Origin: Bremerella sp. TYQ1
GTDB lineage: Bacteria > Planctomycetota > Planctomycetia > Pirellulales > Pirellulaceae
Length of the DNA stretch: 64,000 nt
NCBI RefSeq assembly: GCF_020150455.1
Contig: NZ_CP083740.1
Coordinates: 3,968,001 to 4,032,000, forward strand
Reading direction: 5' to 3'
Position 1 is the first letter of the stretch, and each line of letters begins with the position of its first letter. This document shows, one piece after another, positions 56,315 through 64,000 of the stretch. The translations under genes and the position numbers were made by a program. Below the pieces are notes generated by a model. The model saw nothing but the letters and a program-made list of their open reading frames with translations. It had not been told where the DNA came from and made no database searches.

Positions 56315-56429
56315 GAAACTTTTTACCGACTTATGCGTCCTGCTCGATTCTTATCGTAACGCTGGCCGCCGCCAGGGCATCTCAAACAGTGCCATCGGTT
56401 ACCCTTACGCCTCGAAAAGGATCCTCATC

Positions 56430-57269
56430 ATGAGTTCGCCCACGATCGCCATTAACGGAGCCAGCGGCGGAATGGGAGGCCGAATTGCTCAGCGCCTCGC
56501 CCAGCAAAACATCCCTCTGCGTTTGATCGTCCGAGATGCCAGTCGTGCGCCTGATTTACCCCACACCGAAGTCGCTGTTGCTTCGTACGAAGACCGTGCC
56601 GCAATGCTGGAAGCGCTGCGTGGAATCGATACCGTTTTCATGGTTTCTGGTTTTGAAAGTGCCGAGCGCATGCAGATGCATCGCGCGGCGGTCGATGCTT
56701 TCGATGAAGCTGGTATCGGTCGCGTGGTCTACACGTCGTTCCTCAATACGTCGCCAAATGCCACGTTTTCGTTGGCGTGGGATCACTACGAAACGGAACA
56801 ATACCTAGCCGCAAAAGGGCTGCCGTTCGTCGCCCTTCGCAACAGCTTTTATCTCGATCTGCTTCCCCACTTCGTCACCGACGGAGTCATTCGTGGTCCA
56901 GGCGGAGAGGGCCGTTTTGCCCCAGTGGCTCGAGACGACATCGCCGACGTGGCCGCTGCCGTGTTGGTAGATGCCAACCTGGCATCCGGTCCGATCGACG
57001 TAACCGGTCCGGAACTTCTTACTCTGCACGACGTCGCGAAAATCTTGAGCGATGCAACGCAGCAGCCAATTTCCTATCAGCCGGAAACGATCGAGGAGGC
57101 CTACGCGAGTCGAGCCGATCTTGAAGGAAGCGACTTCGAAAAACGTGGCTGGGTGACCAGCTATCAAGCGATCGCGGAAGGCGAACTGGAAGTCGTTTCC
57201 GATACGGTCGAACGCCTGACAGGCCATCCCCCAATGAGCTTGCGTGAGTTCCTGGCCGGTTCTCGGTAA
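56430..57269 (+). CDS. NmrA-like NAD(P)-binding SDR family protein
   Basis: The 279-residue product starts with a Rossmann motif INGASGGMGGRIAQRLA (glycine-rich GASGGMGG) and continues as NmrA/quinone-reductase-2-type (LRLIVRDASRAPDLP, GIDTVFMVSGFESAERMQMH, VVYTSFLNTSPNATF, FVALRNSFYLDLLP). The classical Tyr-x3-Lys catalytic pair is not evident, as usual in atypical SDRs of this group. It could reduce quinones or sense NADP. It stands alone, upstream of rarA on the same strand by 85 bp. Confidence 0.9.
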   Translation: MSSPTIAINGASGGMGGRIAQRLAQQNIPLRLIVRDASRAPDLPHTEVAVASYEDRAAMLEALRGIDTVFMVSGFESAERMQMHRAAVDAFDEAGIGRVVYTSFLNTSPNATFSLAWDHYETEQYLAAKGLPFVALRNSFYLDLLPHFVTDGVIRGPGGEGRFAPVARDDIADVAAAVLVDANLASGPIDVTGPELLTLHDVAKILSDATQQPISYQPETIEEAYASRADLEGSDFEKRGWVTSYQAIAEGELEVVSDTVERLTGHPPMSLREFLAGSR

Positions 57270-57354
57270 AATGGATCGGTCGTCCCCGTCCAAGCCTGCT
57301 TGCGTTAGACTGAAGGGAAAGACCATCTTCTGAAACTTTTTTCCGTCGTGAACG

Positions 57355-58674
57355 ATGTCCCTGTTTGAACAAGCGGAAGCCAAAAATTTCGATCGAGCCA
57401 AGCCGCTGGCTGCGCGGATGCGACCTCGCAACTTGGACGAGTTCGTCGGGCAGAAACACTTTCTTGCCGAAGGCAAACTGCTTTGGCGATTGATCAAGTC
57501 GAACCGGCTGACATCGGTGCTGTTTTACGGTCCGCCTGGCTGTGGCAAAACGACCCTCGCGCAACTGCTGGCATCCGAAACGAAATGCCGCTTCCGTCAA
57601 CTCAACGCCGTAACCTCTGGAGTAAAGGAACTTCGCGAAGTCCTTACCGAAGCACAAAGCGAAGTCGCGACCGGCGGACGCAAGACGCTTTTGTTCGTGG
57701 ACGAAATCCATCGCTTCAACAAGTCGCAGCAAGATGCGCTTTTGCCTGATGTCGAAAACGGGATCGTCATTCTTGTCGGAGCAACGACCAGCAATCCATT
57801 CTTTGCGGTCAACAGTGCTCTGGTCAGTCGTAGCCAGATCTTTCAGTTTGAACCCCTTAGCGTGGAAGAAATCCACGAGGTGCTCACCACTGCGCTGAAC
57901 GATCCGCATCGGGGCCTCGGTAAATTCGAGGTGAAACTGGACGACGACGCTGCGCACTTTCTGGGGGAAGTTTGCGACGGGGACGCCCGCCGGGCATTGA
58001 ACGCTTTGGAAATCGGCGTCCTTTCTACCGATCAAAAGCCAATCCACTTCACCAAACAGTTGGCCGAAGAATCGATTCAAAAAAAGGCCGTTCAGTACGA
58101 TCGCGATGGCGACACCCACTACGACACGGCCAGTGCGTTGATCAAAAGTATTCGTGGCAGCGATGTCGACGCGGCCATCTATTGGCTCGCGAAAATGCTC
58201 GAAGGGGGCGAAGACATCCGCTTTATCACGCGGCGGCTGATCATCTCGGCCAGCGAAGACATCGGCAACGCCGACCCTCACGCATTGTCACTGGCCGTTT
58301 CCTGTATGCAGGCCTGTGAAATGATCGGCCTGCCGGAATGCCAACTCACACTTTCGCAAACAGTCGCTTACCTGGCTTGTGCTCCGAAGAGCAACGCGGC
58401 GACTGTCGCGATCGGTGAAGCCAGGGCCGACATCCGCGAAGGGCGCGTCGAACCGGTTCCGACCCACCTTCGCGATTCCCACTACGGCGGGGCGAAGGAC
58501 CTCGGTCACGGCGAAGGCTATCAATATGCCCACAACGCGCCTGATGGCATCGCCGCTCAAAGCTATTTAGCCATCGACCGCGAATACTACCGTCCGGTAC
58601 CACGAGGCTTCGAGGCAACGCTGCAGAAACGGGTCGAAGTCTATCGCAAACGGCTTCGCGGTGAAGAGGAGTAA
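57355..58674 (+). CDS. rarA: Replication-associated recombination protein RarA (MgsA)
   Basis: This AAA+ ATPase acts at stalled replication forks. It has the clamp-loader-like fold: ARMRPRNLDEFVGQKHFLAE, Walker A GPPGCGKT (59-66), Walker B LLFVDEIHRFNKSQQD, sensor GATTSNPFFAVNSALVSR, and the RarA-specific C-terminal tetramerisation domain (RGSDVDAAIYWLAKMLEGGE, HLRDSHYGGAKDLGHGEGYQ). At 439 residues it has normal length. Confidence 0.96.
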   Translation: MSLFEQAEAKNFDRAKPLAARMRPRNLDEFVGQKHFLAEGKLLWRLIKSNRLTSVLFYGPPGCGKTTLAQLLASETKCRFRQLNAVTSGVKELREVLTEAQSEVATGGRKTLLFVDEIHRFNKSQQDALLPDVENGIVILVGATTSNPFFAVNSALVSRSQIFQFEPLSVEEIHEVLTTALNDPHRGLGKFEVKLDDDAAHFLGEVCDGDARRALNALEIGVLSTDQKPIHFTKQLAEESIQKKAVQYDRDGDTHYDTASALIKSIRGSDVDAAIYWLAKMLEGGEDIRFITRRLIISASEDIGNADPHALSLAVSCMQACEMIGLPECQLTLSQTVAYLACAPKSNAATVAIGEARADIREGRVEPVPTHLRDSHYGGAKDLGHGEGYQYAHNAPDGIAAQSYLAIDREYYRPVPRGFEATLQKRVEVYRKRLRGEEE

Positions 58675-58723
58675 GCCCCCCTCTGCATCTGCATGGCGTA
58701 ACCTGCCCAGCTAGCAGCCAGGG

Positions 58724-58753
58724 AAAACCGGCCTTTGTCCGTTTTGGCCGTTT
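58724..58753 (-). terminator. Possible terminator of the zinc-ribbon protein gene
   Basis: On the minus strand AAACGGCC and GGCCGGTTTT can pair with one bulged base, ending in a short T-run. It lies about 40 bp past the stop codon of the gene at 58790-59038. It is weak. Confidence 0.35.
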
Positions 58754-58789
58754 CGTTACTATCTGGGAACGCTTGCTGGAATTGGCAAG

Positions 58790-59038
58790 CTATGGAAACA
58801 GCATGATCAGTGCGACGATTGTCGCGATGATGCCCAGAAAGCCGAAAAACACCCACGCATACGACTTCCCTGCCCACGGACTGGTGTCGGGAATGATCGC
58901 GTGAAGGCAAACCGGGCAAACATCCACATCGTCGAAGATTTCCGCACCACACTCGGGGCATAGCATCGTGTCGTCCTGATCTTCTTCAGGCTCGTCGTCG
59001 ATCCAATCTTCGTCGTAATATTCGTCGCTGTCGTGCAT
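58790..59038 (-). CDS. Small zinc-ribbon membrane protein
   Basis: The 82-residue product has a very acidic N-terminus (HDSDEYYDEDWIDDEPEEDQ), a zinc ribbon (CPECGAEIFDDVDVCPVCLH) and a C-terminal membrane helix (YAWVFFGFLGIIATIVALIM). It is a plausible cytoplasmic metal-binding tail-anchored protein; planctomycetes have many of this plan. Its start lies about 100 bp from the divergent LysM gene. The function is unknown. Confidence 0.75.
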   Translation of the reverse strand: MHDSDEYYDEDWIDDEPEEDQDDTMLCPECGAEIFDDVDVCPVCLHAIIPDTSPWAGKSYAWVFFGFLGIIATIVALIMLFP

Positions 59039-59128
59039 GACCTTAGGATGGGTTAAGAAACGTCAGAGCACACCTCGGCATCATCATTCTTCGGCAGAAG
59101 GACTCGCCGCGGATGAGCCGAATTCGTC

Positions 59129-59144
59129 AAGGAGGACGAAGGTG
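59129..59144 (+). promoter_or_regulatory. Ribosome binding site that sets a GTG start
   Basis: AAGGAGGA (59129-59136) stands 5 nt before a GTG at 59142. This is much better than the context of the in-frame ATG at 59037, and it places the membrane anchor at the protein's N-terminus. Confidence 0.75.
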
Positions 59145-60374
59145 GAAACCATTAAAACCGCTTGCATGGTCATTGTACTCATGGCCATCGGCTACGGCGT
59201 CTACACCGTCTTGAATCAGCCGGAAGAAGTTCCGCCTGAAGTGGCCGGCGCCTCGGACAACATGGAACTGACGCTGCCAGACTTCTCCGACATGGCCATG
59301 CCTGGCGGTTCCCCTGCGACATCTCCTTCGCAAACATTAGGAACGCCAGCTTCGTCAAGCGATACCGAAGCCCCTGGCTTTGCGAGCGGCCGTTTGACCG
59401 CCCCGCAGCTAGGCGAATCTGGCGACTCGGCCCCTTCGTTCAATCCCCAACCGACCGATCTCGCGGACGAATCGGACGAACCCAGCAACGTTCCTCAGTT
59501 CGATGGTGGCGGCAGCCTCCCACCGTTGGCTAGTTCTATGCCGTCGAATCCAGCCGAGCAGCAACCGACCGCCGAAGCAGCCATTCCGACTTCGGCAGAC
59601 GCTTCAAGGAATCAACTTGCGTCGGTCTATAGCGGCGGCAACATGGGCGGCATGACCAATCCCATGTCCTCCGGCACCCCGCAGTCGACCGCTCAATTCG
59701 ATGCCGATTGGGACGAAGCCCAAGTTTACCTTCGCCAGAACGATCTCGTCGAAGCGACGCGTCGCCTCAGCCCTTGGCGAAATCGTCCTGAACTGAATCC
59801 TTCCCAGAAAGAAAAGCTGAACCTGCTGCTCAGCCAACTCGCTGGCACCGTTGTTTATTCCACCCAACATTCGCTGGAAGAACCGTACACCGTCGGCAGC
59901 GGCGAAACACTTGCCAGCATCGCCCAGCAGTTTCAAGTCCCATCCATTTTGCTGCAGCGGATCAATGGCATCGAAGACCCTAGCAGCCTCACGCCTGGCC
60001 AGAAGCTGAAAGTCTTGCGAGGTCCATTCACCGCCAAAGTCGATCTGACGCATAACGAACTGACGCTCGAAATCGACGGCTGCTACGCCGGACGGTTCCC
60101 GATCACCATCGAAAACGGTGCCATCATTCCTGCCGGCGAACATGAAGTCTTGCGGAAGGAAGCCAGCCCGCAGTTCTACGACGACGCGACGCAGAAGATC
60201 CTCACCGCTGACGATCCCGCCAACCCCTACGGCGGCCACGCGGTCCACTTGGATGGCGGCATCGTCCTGCATGGCAGTGGCGGCCCTGGCGGTTCGATCA
60301 GCATGAGTGCTCGCGACTCGGAAGACATCTACGGCATCTTATCGATCGGCTCGAAGGTAACGGTCCGCCGATAA
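59142..60374 (+). CDS. LysM protein with degenerate L,D-transpeptidase (YkuD) domain
   Basis: From the GTG at 59142 the product is 410 residues. It has an N-terminal anchor (TACMVIVLMAIGYGVYTVL), a long Pro/Ser/Gln-rich linker, a helical segment, and a LysM domain (about 247-290, YTVGSGETLASIAQQFQVPS). A C-terminal YkuD-like domain follows (about 296-410) with FPITIENGAIIPAGEHEV and GGHAVHLDGGIVLHGSGGPG. In active L,D-transpeptidases the end reads SHGCIRM; here the aligned segment is GGSISM, so the catalytic Cys is replaced by Ser385 and the preceding His by Gly. Peptidoglycan cross-linking by this protein is therefore doubtful; a binding or altered catalytic role is possible. Confidence 0.85.
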   Translation: METIKTACMVIVLMAIGYGVYTVLNQPEEVPPEVAGASDNMELTLPDFSDMAMPGGSPATSPSQTLGTPASSSDTEAPGFASGRLTAPQLGESGDSAPSFNPQPTDLADESDEPSNVPQFDGGGSLPPLASSMPSNPAEQQPTAEAAIPTSADASRNQLASVYSGGNMGGMTNPMSSGTPQSTAQFDADWDEAQVYLRQNDLVEATRRLSPWRNRPELNPSQKEKLNLLLSQLAGTVVYSTQHSLEEPYTVGSGETLASIAQQFQVPSILLQRINGIEDPSSLTPGQKLKVLRGPFTAKVDLTHNELTLEIDGCYAGRFPITIENGAIIPAGEHEVLRKEASPQFYDDATQKILTADDPANPYGGHAVHLDGGIVLHGSGGPGGSISMSARDSEDIYGILSIGSKVTVRR

Positions 60375-60454
60375 TTTGACGCCGGACTCCATCGCGGATA
60401 GCCTACCGCTTAAGAGGTGCCGCCGCGGCATCGATTCAGGGGATGGAGGCTATC

Positions 60455-61249
60455 ATGACCGACTCGACGGCTAAGGAAAGCAACACAACCGCCAGGCGTC
60501 CCTCGGGGGCGCTACGCTGGTCTCTCCGGGCCTTCTTCCTTCTGATCGCCATCGCCGCCGTCGGCTTCGGCTGGATCAGCTATCAGATGCGCGTCGGCCA
60601 GATGCACGAAGACGCATCGCAGCGAATCGCTCAACTCGGCGGCCATGTCAGCTGGCAGTTGGAACAGAAGGCGCCCCTCCAACCTGCTTCGCCACAAATG
60701 GCAATTGGCTCCTATAGCATGCGAAAAGGGGGCCCAGACTGGATGAAAGCACTTGGGGCGGAACCAGTCTTTCAGCGAATCAAGTTCGTTCACTTGAACT
60801 ATCGCATATCGCCAGAACAGTTCGAGCAATTTCTGCAGGAAGTGAAGCAGCTCGTTGAAGTCGAAGGGGTATACATCGGTGGAAACCCAATCACCGCAGC
60901 TCAGCTGGAAGATCTGCTGACGACCGTCGAAATCGAAAAACTGGGCATCCGTGAAACGACGATCGGACGCAAGCCGCTACCGTTTCTGCGCGATACCAAG
61001 TTGACCGATCTGATCCTCGTTCGGACGCACGCATCGGACGTGCTGCTCGACGATCTCCCCGAAACGCTGAAGTACCTCAACCTGACTCGCACGCGAATTA
61101 CCGACGAAGGATTGCCCAAACTGGCTCGCCTGAAGAACCTAAATACCCTGCAACTCAAGCGTACGCCGACATCCAAAGAAGCGATGGACGCTCTGGAAAA
61201 ACAATTGCCGCGGTGCTTTACCAGTTGGTCGCCACTGGAAAAGAAATAG
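60455..61249 (+). CDS. Membrane-anchored leucine-rich protein, tandem paralogue 1
   Basis: The ATG at 60455 has a GGAGG site just upstream (60445-60449); an ATG at 60443 is in frame but has none. The 264-residue product has a basic N-terminus, one membrane helix (RWSLRAFFLLIAIAAVGFGW) and the shared family parts VGQMHEDASQRIAQLG, GGPDWMKALGAEPVFQRIKF and a C-terminal leucine-rich-like segment (LPETLKYLNLTRTRITDEGL with PKLARLKNLNTLQLKRTPTS). It is the first of four related genes in a row. The function is unknown; the leucine-rich part probably faces the periplasm. Confidence 0.78.
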   Translation: MTDSTAKESNTTARRPSGALRWSLRAFFLLIAIAAVGFGWISYQMRVGQMHEDASQRIAQLGGHVSWQLEQKAPLQPASPQMAIGSYSMRKGGPDWMKALGAEPVFQRIKFVHLNYRISPEQFEQFLQEVKQLVEVEGVYIGGNPITAAQLEDLLTTVEIEKLGIRETTIGRKPLPFLRDTKLTDLILVRTHASDVLLDDLPETLKYLNLTRTRITDEGLPKLARLKNLNTLQLKRTPTSKEAMDALEKQLPRCFTSWSPLEKK

Positions 61250-61641
61250 CTACAAACAGAGTTGTCAAAGAGCCGAGATCTCGGACCGCAGGGCAGCGAC
61301 TTTTCGTGACTTTGCCGCTTCGTGAGAAGAGCCCTACGGGACTCGTTGCCTATTAGATGGGAAATGTGTACTCGTTACCAAAACTATTTTTCACCGTGCA
61401 AAACCCTCGGGAAAAATGGCCTGTTTACTTGCTGACAATGCGCAAGAATGTCTCACCAACCAATCACCATGGCGATTTGGGATAGCACATGTCGGGCATA
61501 TCTCGCGATGTTTTCGTAGACACTTGAACAATACTTTCCTAATATTAGGCGCAAACTTGTCGCATACTTTTGAAATGCTATCTTGCTCCCCAATCCGCCT
61601 TGGCCATTCCGGCCATTTCCCCTCTCTGAAGGTGGGTAACC
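61250..61641. other. 392-bp spacer between paralogues 1 and 2
   Basis: The spacer is A/T-rich in its right half and has a promoter candidate near the second paralogue. I see no gene in it. Confidence 0.55.
61557..61584 (+). promoter_or_regulatory. Promoter candidate of tandem paralogue 2
   Basis: TTGTCG (61557-61562), a 16-bp spacer and TATCTT (61579-61584) lie about 58 bp upstream of the start codon. Confidence 0.35.
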
Positions 61642-62517
61642 ATGCAAGCTGAACAGACTGGCGAGTCTGGCAAACCGAAACGGACGTGGCGAGTCCGCTG
61701 GTCGTTGCGGGTCCTGATTGGAATGGTCACACTGGCCTGCGTCCTGCTGGGCTGGGGGGCGTATCGCATTCGCGTGGGGCAGCTGCATGAAGAGGTCGGG
61801 CGCGAACTCGTTATGTTAGGGCGTTCCTCCCCGGTACTTTATTCTAAGCATCACCCAAGCCTTTTTATCGTATGGCAATACGAAGTCACCGAACCGCAGA
61901 AGTTACCGATCTCCTTTAGGAACGGACTCACCTATGCCACTCCCAGCATCATTTACGTCAAGGTGAAGGGAACGCCATCGTGGATGGAGTGGACTGGCAC
62001 TAGCTTGATGTTTCAGCGGATCAAAAGTATTAGCCATCGCGATGCGTTACCCGGTGATGAGTTCCAAGAAATCATCGATCAAATCACGCGGCTTGATCAG
62101 GTCGAATCGATCGAATTCGGCAGTAGCATCAACTTACAGCAGTTGACCCAAGACGATCTAGCAGCGATCCTTTCCCACGTTCGCGTTCAACAACTTTGGG
62201 CACCGCGCTGCAAGCTGAAACCAGGGCCGATTCCGCAGCTGCGAGGTTCTGGCTTACGTTCGCTCGATCTTTCGCACACTTGGTTCTCGGACGAAGCAGC
62301 CGCCGATTTACCAACAACACTCACCGATTTAAATTTGACGCGAACGGCGATCACCGACGACGGACTGACAGAGCTACGCCGTCTGAAGAATCTGAAATTC
62401 CTCCGACTCGATCGCACACCCACCAGCGAAAGAGCGATCGACCAGCTACGGCAAGATCTGCCAAACTGCGAAGTCGCCTGGGAGCCACTCGTGCAAAGTG
62501 ACAAGGACAATCACTGA
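61642..62517 (+). CDS. Membrane-anchored leucine-rich protein, tandem paralogue 2
   Basis: The 291-residue product shares the family plan: basic Lys/Arg N-terminus, helix (RWSLRVLIGMVTLACVLLGW), RVGQLHEEVGRELVMLG, a PSWMEWTGTSLMFQRIKSI block and the C-terminal leucine-rich-like segment (LPTTLTDLNLTRTAITDDGL, TELRRLKNLKFLRLDRTPTS). Compared with paralogue 1 it has about 25 extra residues between the helix and the WM block. The function is unknown. Confidence 0.78.
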   Translation: MQAEQTGESGKPKRTWRVRWSLRVLIGMVTLACVLLGWGAYRIRVGQLHEEVGRELVMLGRSSPVLYSKHHPSLFIVWQYEVTEPQKLPISFRNGLTYATPSIIYVKVKGTPSWMEWTGTSLMFQRIKSISHRDALPGDEFQEIIDQITRLDQVESIEFGSSINLQQLTQDDLAAILSHVRVQQLWAPRCKLKPGPIPQLRGSGLRSLDLSHTWFSDEAAADLPTTLTDLNLTRTAITDDGLTELRRLKNLKFLRLDRTPTSERAIDQLRQDLPNCEVAWEPLVQSDKDNH

Positions 62518-62572
62518 TGCTACGATGGCGTTGCTGACGGCGATCTATATCTTTTCCACTTAGAGCGTAACA

Positions 62573-63307
62573 TTGAAGCCTCGATTTTCCTTGCGGACGT
62601 TGAGCATTGGACTTGCGATGTTATGCGCCGCCATATTGGGCCCGCTGGCGTTGGAGGCTCGGACGGGTCGACTTCACCAATCGATCGTCGATCGCCTGAA
62701 CACGGCGGAACTATCTGGCGAGATTCACGTCGAGATCAACCAGCACAATTCATGGTTGGCATTCGCAGGCCTGAAATCCGTGTTCACAAGGATCGAATGC
62801 GTAACCATTCGGAAGGCGAACCAGGAAGATATCGATCTCGTCCTCGATGAGATCACGCAATTGGGTCAGCTAGACCAAGTAACTTTCGAGCGCTGTATCG
62901 TTTCGACCGAACAACTGGAACGGCTTCTTAAGAACACTTCGATTTCCTATCTGTATGTTGGTGGTCTAGACATGCAAACCGATCGAATGCCGTTCCTTCG
63001 CGATACCAACTTGCTATTCTTGACGATACAAGACTCTCAGTTTGGCAATGCGGCCATTGATGACCTGCCGGACTCGCTTCTGCACTTCTCCGTTTCGCGT
63101 TGCCAGATCAACGATCGTGGCCTGCCAAAGCTGACACGTTTGAAGCAATTGCGAAGGTTTCATATCTGGATCGCCCCAGCCACACCGGACGGGTGTCGCA
63201 AACTTGCCGAAGAAATGCCGAACACCTTCATCGAGTTCTGCCTTGCCGAAGACTGCGCGTCGCCCAGAATTCTTCCCGCTGCGGATAGCCTCAAACCTTG
63301 GGAATAG
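62573..63307 (+). CDS. Leucine-rich protein, tandem paralogue 3 (diverged)
   Basis: The 244-residue product starts at a TTG (62573), 55 bp after paralogue 2. The N-terminal helix is LRTLSIGLAMLCAAILGPLA and the GRLHQSIVDRL block matches GQLHE of the others. It lacks the GGPxWM block but keeps FTRIECVTI and the leucine-rich-like end (MPFLRDTNLLFLTIQDSQFG, LPDSLLHFSVSRCQINDRGL). It is the most diverged and shortest copy, with a different C-terminus (LAEDCASPRILPAADSLKPW). The function is unknown. Confidence 0.72.
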   Translation: MKPRFSLRTLSIGLAMLCAAILGPLALEARTGRLHQSIVDRLNTAELSGEIHVEINQHNSWLAFAGLKSVFTRIECVTIRKANQEDIDLVLDEITQLGQLDQVTFERCIVSTEQLERLLKNTSISYLYVGGLDMQTDRMPFLRDTNLLFLTIQDSQFGNAAIDDLPDSLLHFSVSRCQINDRGLPKLTRLKQLRRFHIWIAPATPDGCRKLAEEMPNTFIEFCLAEDCASPRILPAADSLKPWE

Positions 63308-63314
63308 ACGGAAC

Positions 63315-64000
63315 GATGTCCTTGCACCAGACCGAAGCGGACCAGCCTGACACCTCGAAGCGACACTCGTGGCGACTGCGTTGGTCGTTGCGGGTATTGA
63401 TTGGGATAGTGACACTGACTTGCGTACTGCTGGGCTGGGGCGCGTATTACTTTCATCAGGGACAAGTTCACGAGGATGCCGCGAAGCAGTTGCAGCAGCT
63501 TGGGGCGGACATTCAGTGGAAGCTGGTCCAGATTCGCCGAACCACTTATGCTCCCTTTCCATTCCTTACTCATAAGGTGAAAGGAGGTCCGGCTTGGATG
63601 CAGGCATTGGGAGTCGAGCCGGCGTTTCAGCGAATCGACCGCGTCATCCTCAAGTCTTCCATGTCGCCGCACGATGTCGATGCGGCACTGCAGCAGATCC
63701 ATCGCCTAGGTGCGGTGAAGACCGTCAGCTGCTTTCAAGTCGAGATCGATGAGTCGCAGTTCATCACGCTGCTGGAGAACGTCGAGATCGAAACGCTTTA
63801 CATGGATGCCGCCCAGCTCGGCCCAGGCAATCTTCCCTATTTGCGAACGACCAACTTACGAGAACTAACCGTCGCCGGTAGTGCATTTTCAGACGCGGCG
63901 ATCGACGATCTACCGCAGACGTTGGAATACTTTGATGCCACGCGGACGCGCATCACGGATCAACACCTGGCCAAGTTCGCCGAACGAAAAAATCTGCAAA
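63315..64000 (+). CDS. Leucine-rich protein, tandem paralogue 4 (cut by window end)
   Basis: The reading frame starts at ATG 63315, 7 bp after paralogue 3, and stays open to the end of the window (228 codons). It has RHSWRLRWSLRVLIGIVTLT, CVLLGWGAYYFHQGQVHEDA, GGPAWMQALGVEPAFQRIDR and LPQTLEYFDATRTRITDQHL, all matching paralogues 1 and 2 closely. Its N-terminal half is more like paralogue 2 in the helix and more like paralogue 1 in the WM block. The 3' end lies outside the window. Confidence 0.78.

Larger units (their letters stand above)
56121..56429. other. 309-bp spacer holding a structured RNA candidate
   Basis: The spacer between the DUF3050 and NmrA-like genes contains a leftward promoter, three consecutive stem-loops and a T-run (listed separately). 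The right part (56315-56429) should include the promoter of the NmrA-like gene; I see no further structure. Confidence 0.6.

Noticed and set aside
57019..58281. Open frame of 420 codons on the minus strand opposite rarA
   Set aside because: It is an antisense shadow. The plus strand encodes a full RarA with every motif, and the minus frame has no family resemblance.
59037..59141. ATG at 59037 of the LysM gene sharing CATG with the start of the divergent zinc-ribbon gene
   Set aside because: The overlapping divergent starts would be striking, but the GTG at 59142 has a far better ribosome binding site and puts the membrane anchor at the N-terminus. The overlap is most likely chance.

Overview
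The window looks like chromosomal DNA of a planctomycete, most likely family Pirellulaceae (Blastopirellula/Bremerella-like). This is inferred from content, not from a database search: a DUF1559 pseudopilin with a partner lipoprotein, two Cys-type sulfatases, a Hanks-type kinase next to ECF sigma factors, duplicated DUF4159 domains beside a MoxR/DUF58/VWA operon, LamG proteins and long spacers. I see no rRNA, tRNA, CRISPR, integrase or transposase.

Layout. 0-9 kb: a J-like/zinc-ribbon/PilM fusion, a large arylsulfatase, a lipoprotein plus DUF1559 pair and a XylR-type AraC regulator. 8.7-18 kb: a DUF4159 protein divergent from a tight MoxR-DUF58-BatA-like-VWA operon. 18-25.5 kb: a lipoprotein, hemP with a Fur-like operator promoter, a Ser/Thr kinase with an ECF sigma factor, and a second ECF sigma factor followed by a large membrane protein that resembles an anti-sigma factor with macroglobulin-like domains. 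25.5-31.3 kb: uppP, a GspE/PilB-type ATPase, a DAACS symporter with a coiled-coil insertion, a small membrane protein and gap with two promoter candidates and a clear terminator.

31.5-38.3 kb: a sialidase-like protein, then a heavy-metal RND efflux set (Cys/His-rich exported protein, adaptor, pump, small membrane protein) without an outer-membrane channel gene. 38.3-49 kb: housekeeping genes (orphan DNA methyltransferase, argS, rsfS, PIN-TRAM protein, dGTPase, uvrA, msrA) separated by small dispersed hairpin repeats and by a 188-bp element with inverted ends. 49-55 kb: an exported protein and a leftward cluster LamG - Tat-exported pyruvyltransferase-like - sulfatase - membrane protein.

55-64 kb: a DUF3050 protein, a highly structured leftward non-coding RNA candidate with its own promoter and terminator, an NmrA-like reductase, rarA, a zinc-ribbon membrane protein, a LysM/L,D-transpeptidase-like protein whose catalytic Cys is replaced by Ser, and a tandem array of four related membrane-anchored leucine-rich proteins, the last cut by the window end.

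The strongest leads for something undescribed are the structured RNA at 56141-56280, the ECF/macroglobulin-like anti-sigma pair, the J-like/zinc-ribbon/PilM fusion, the Ser-substituted YkuD domain and the tandem paralogue array.
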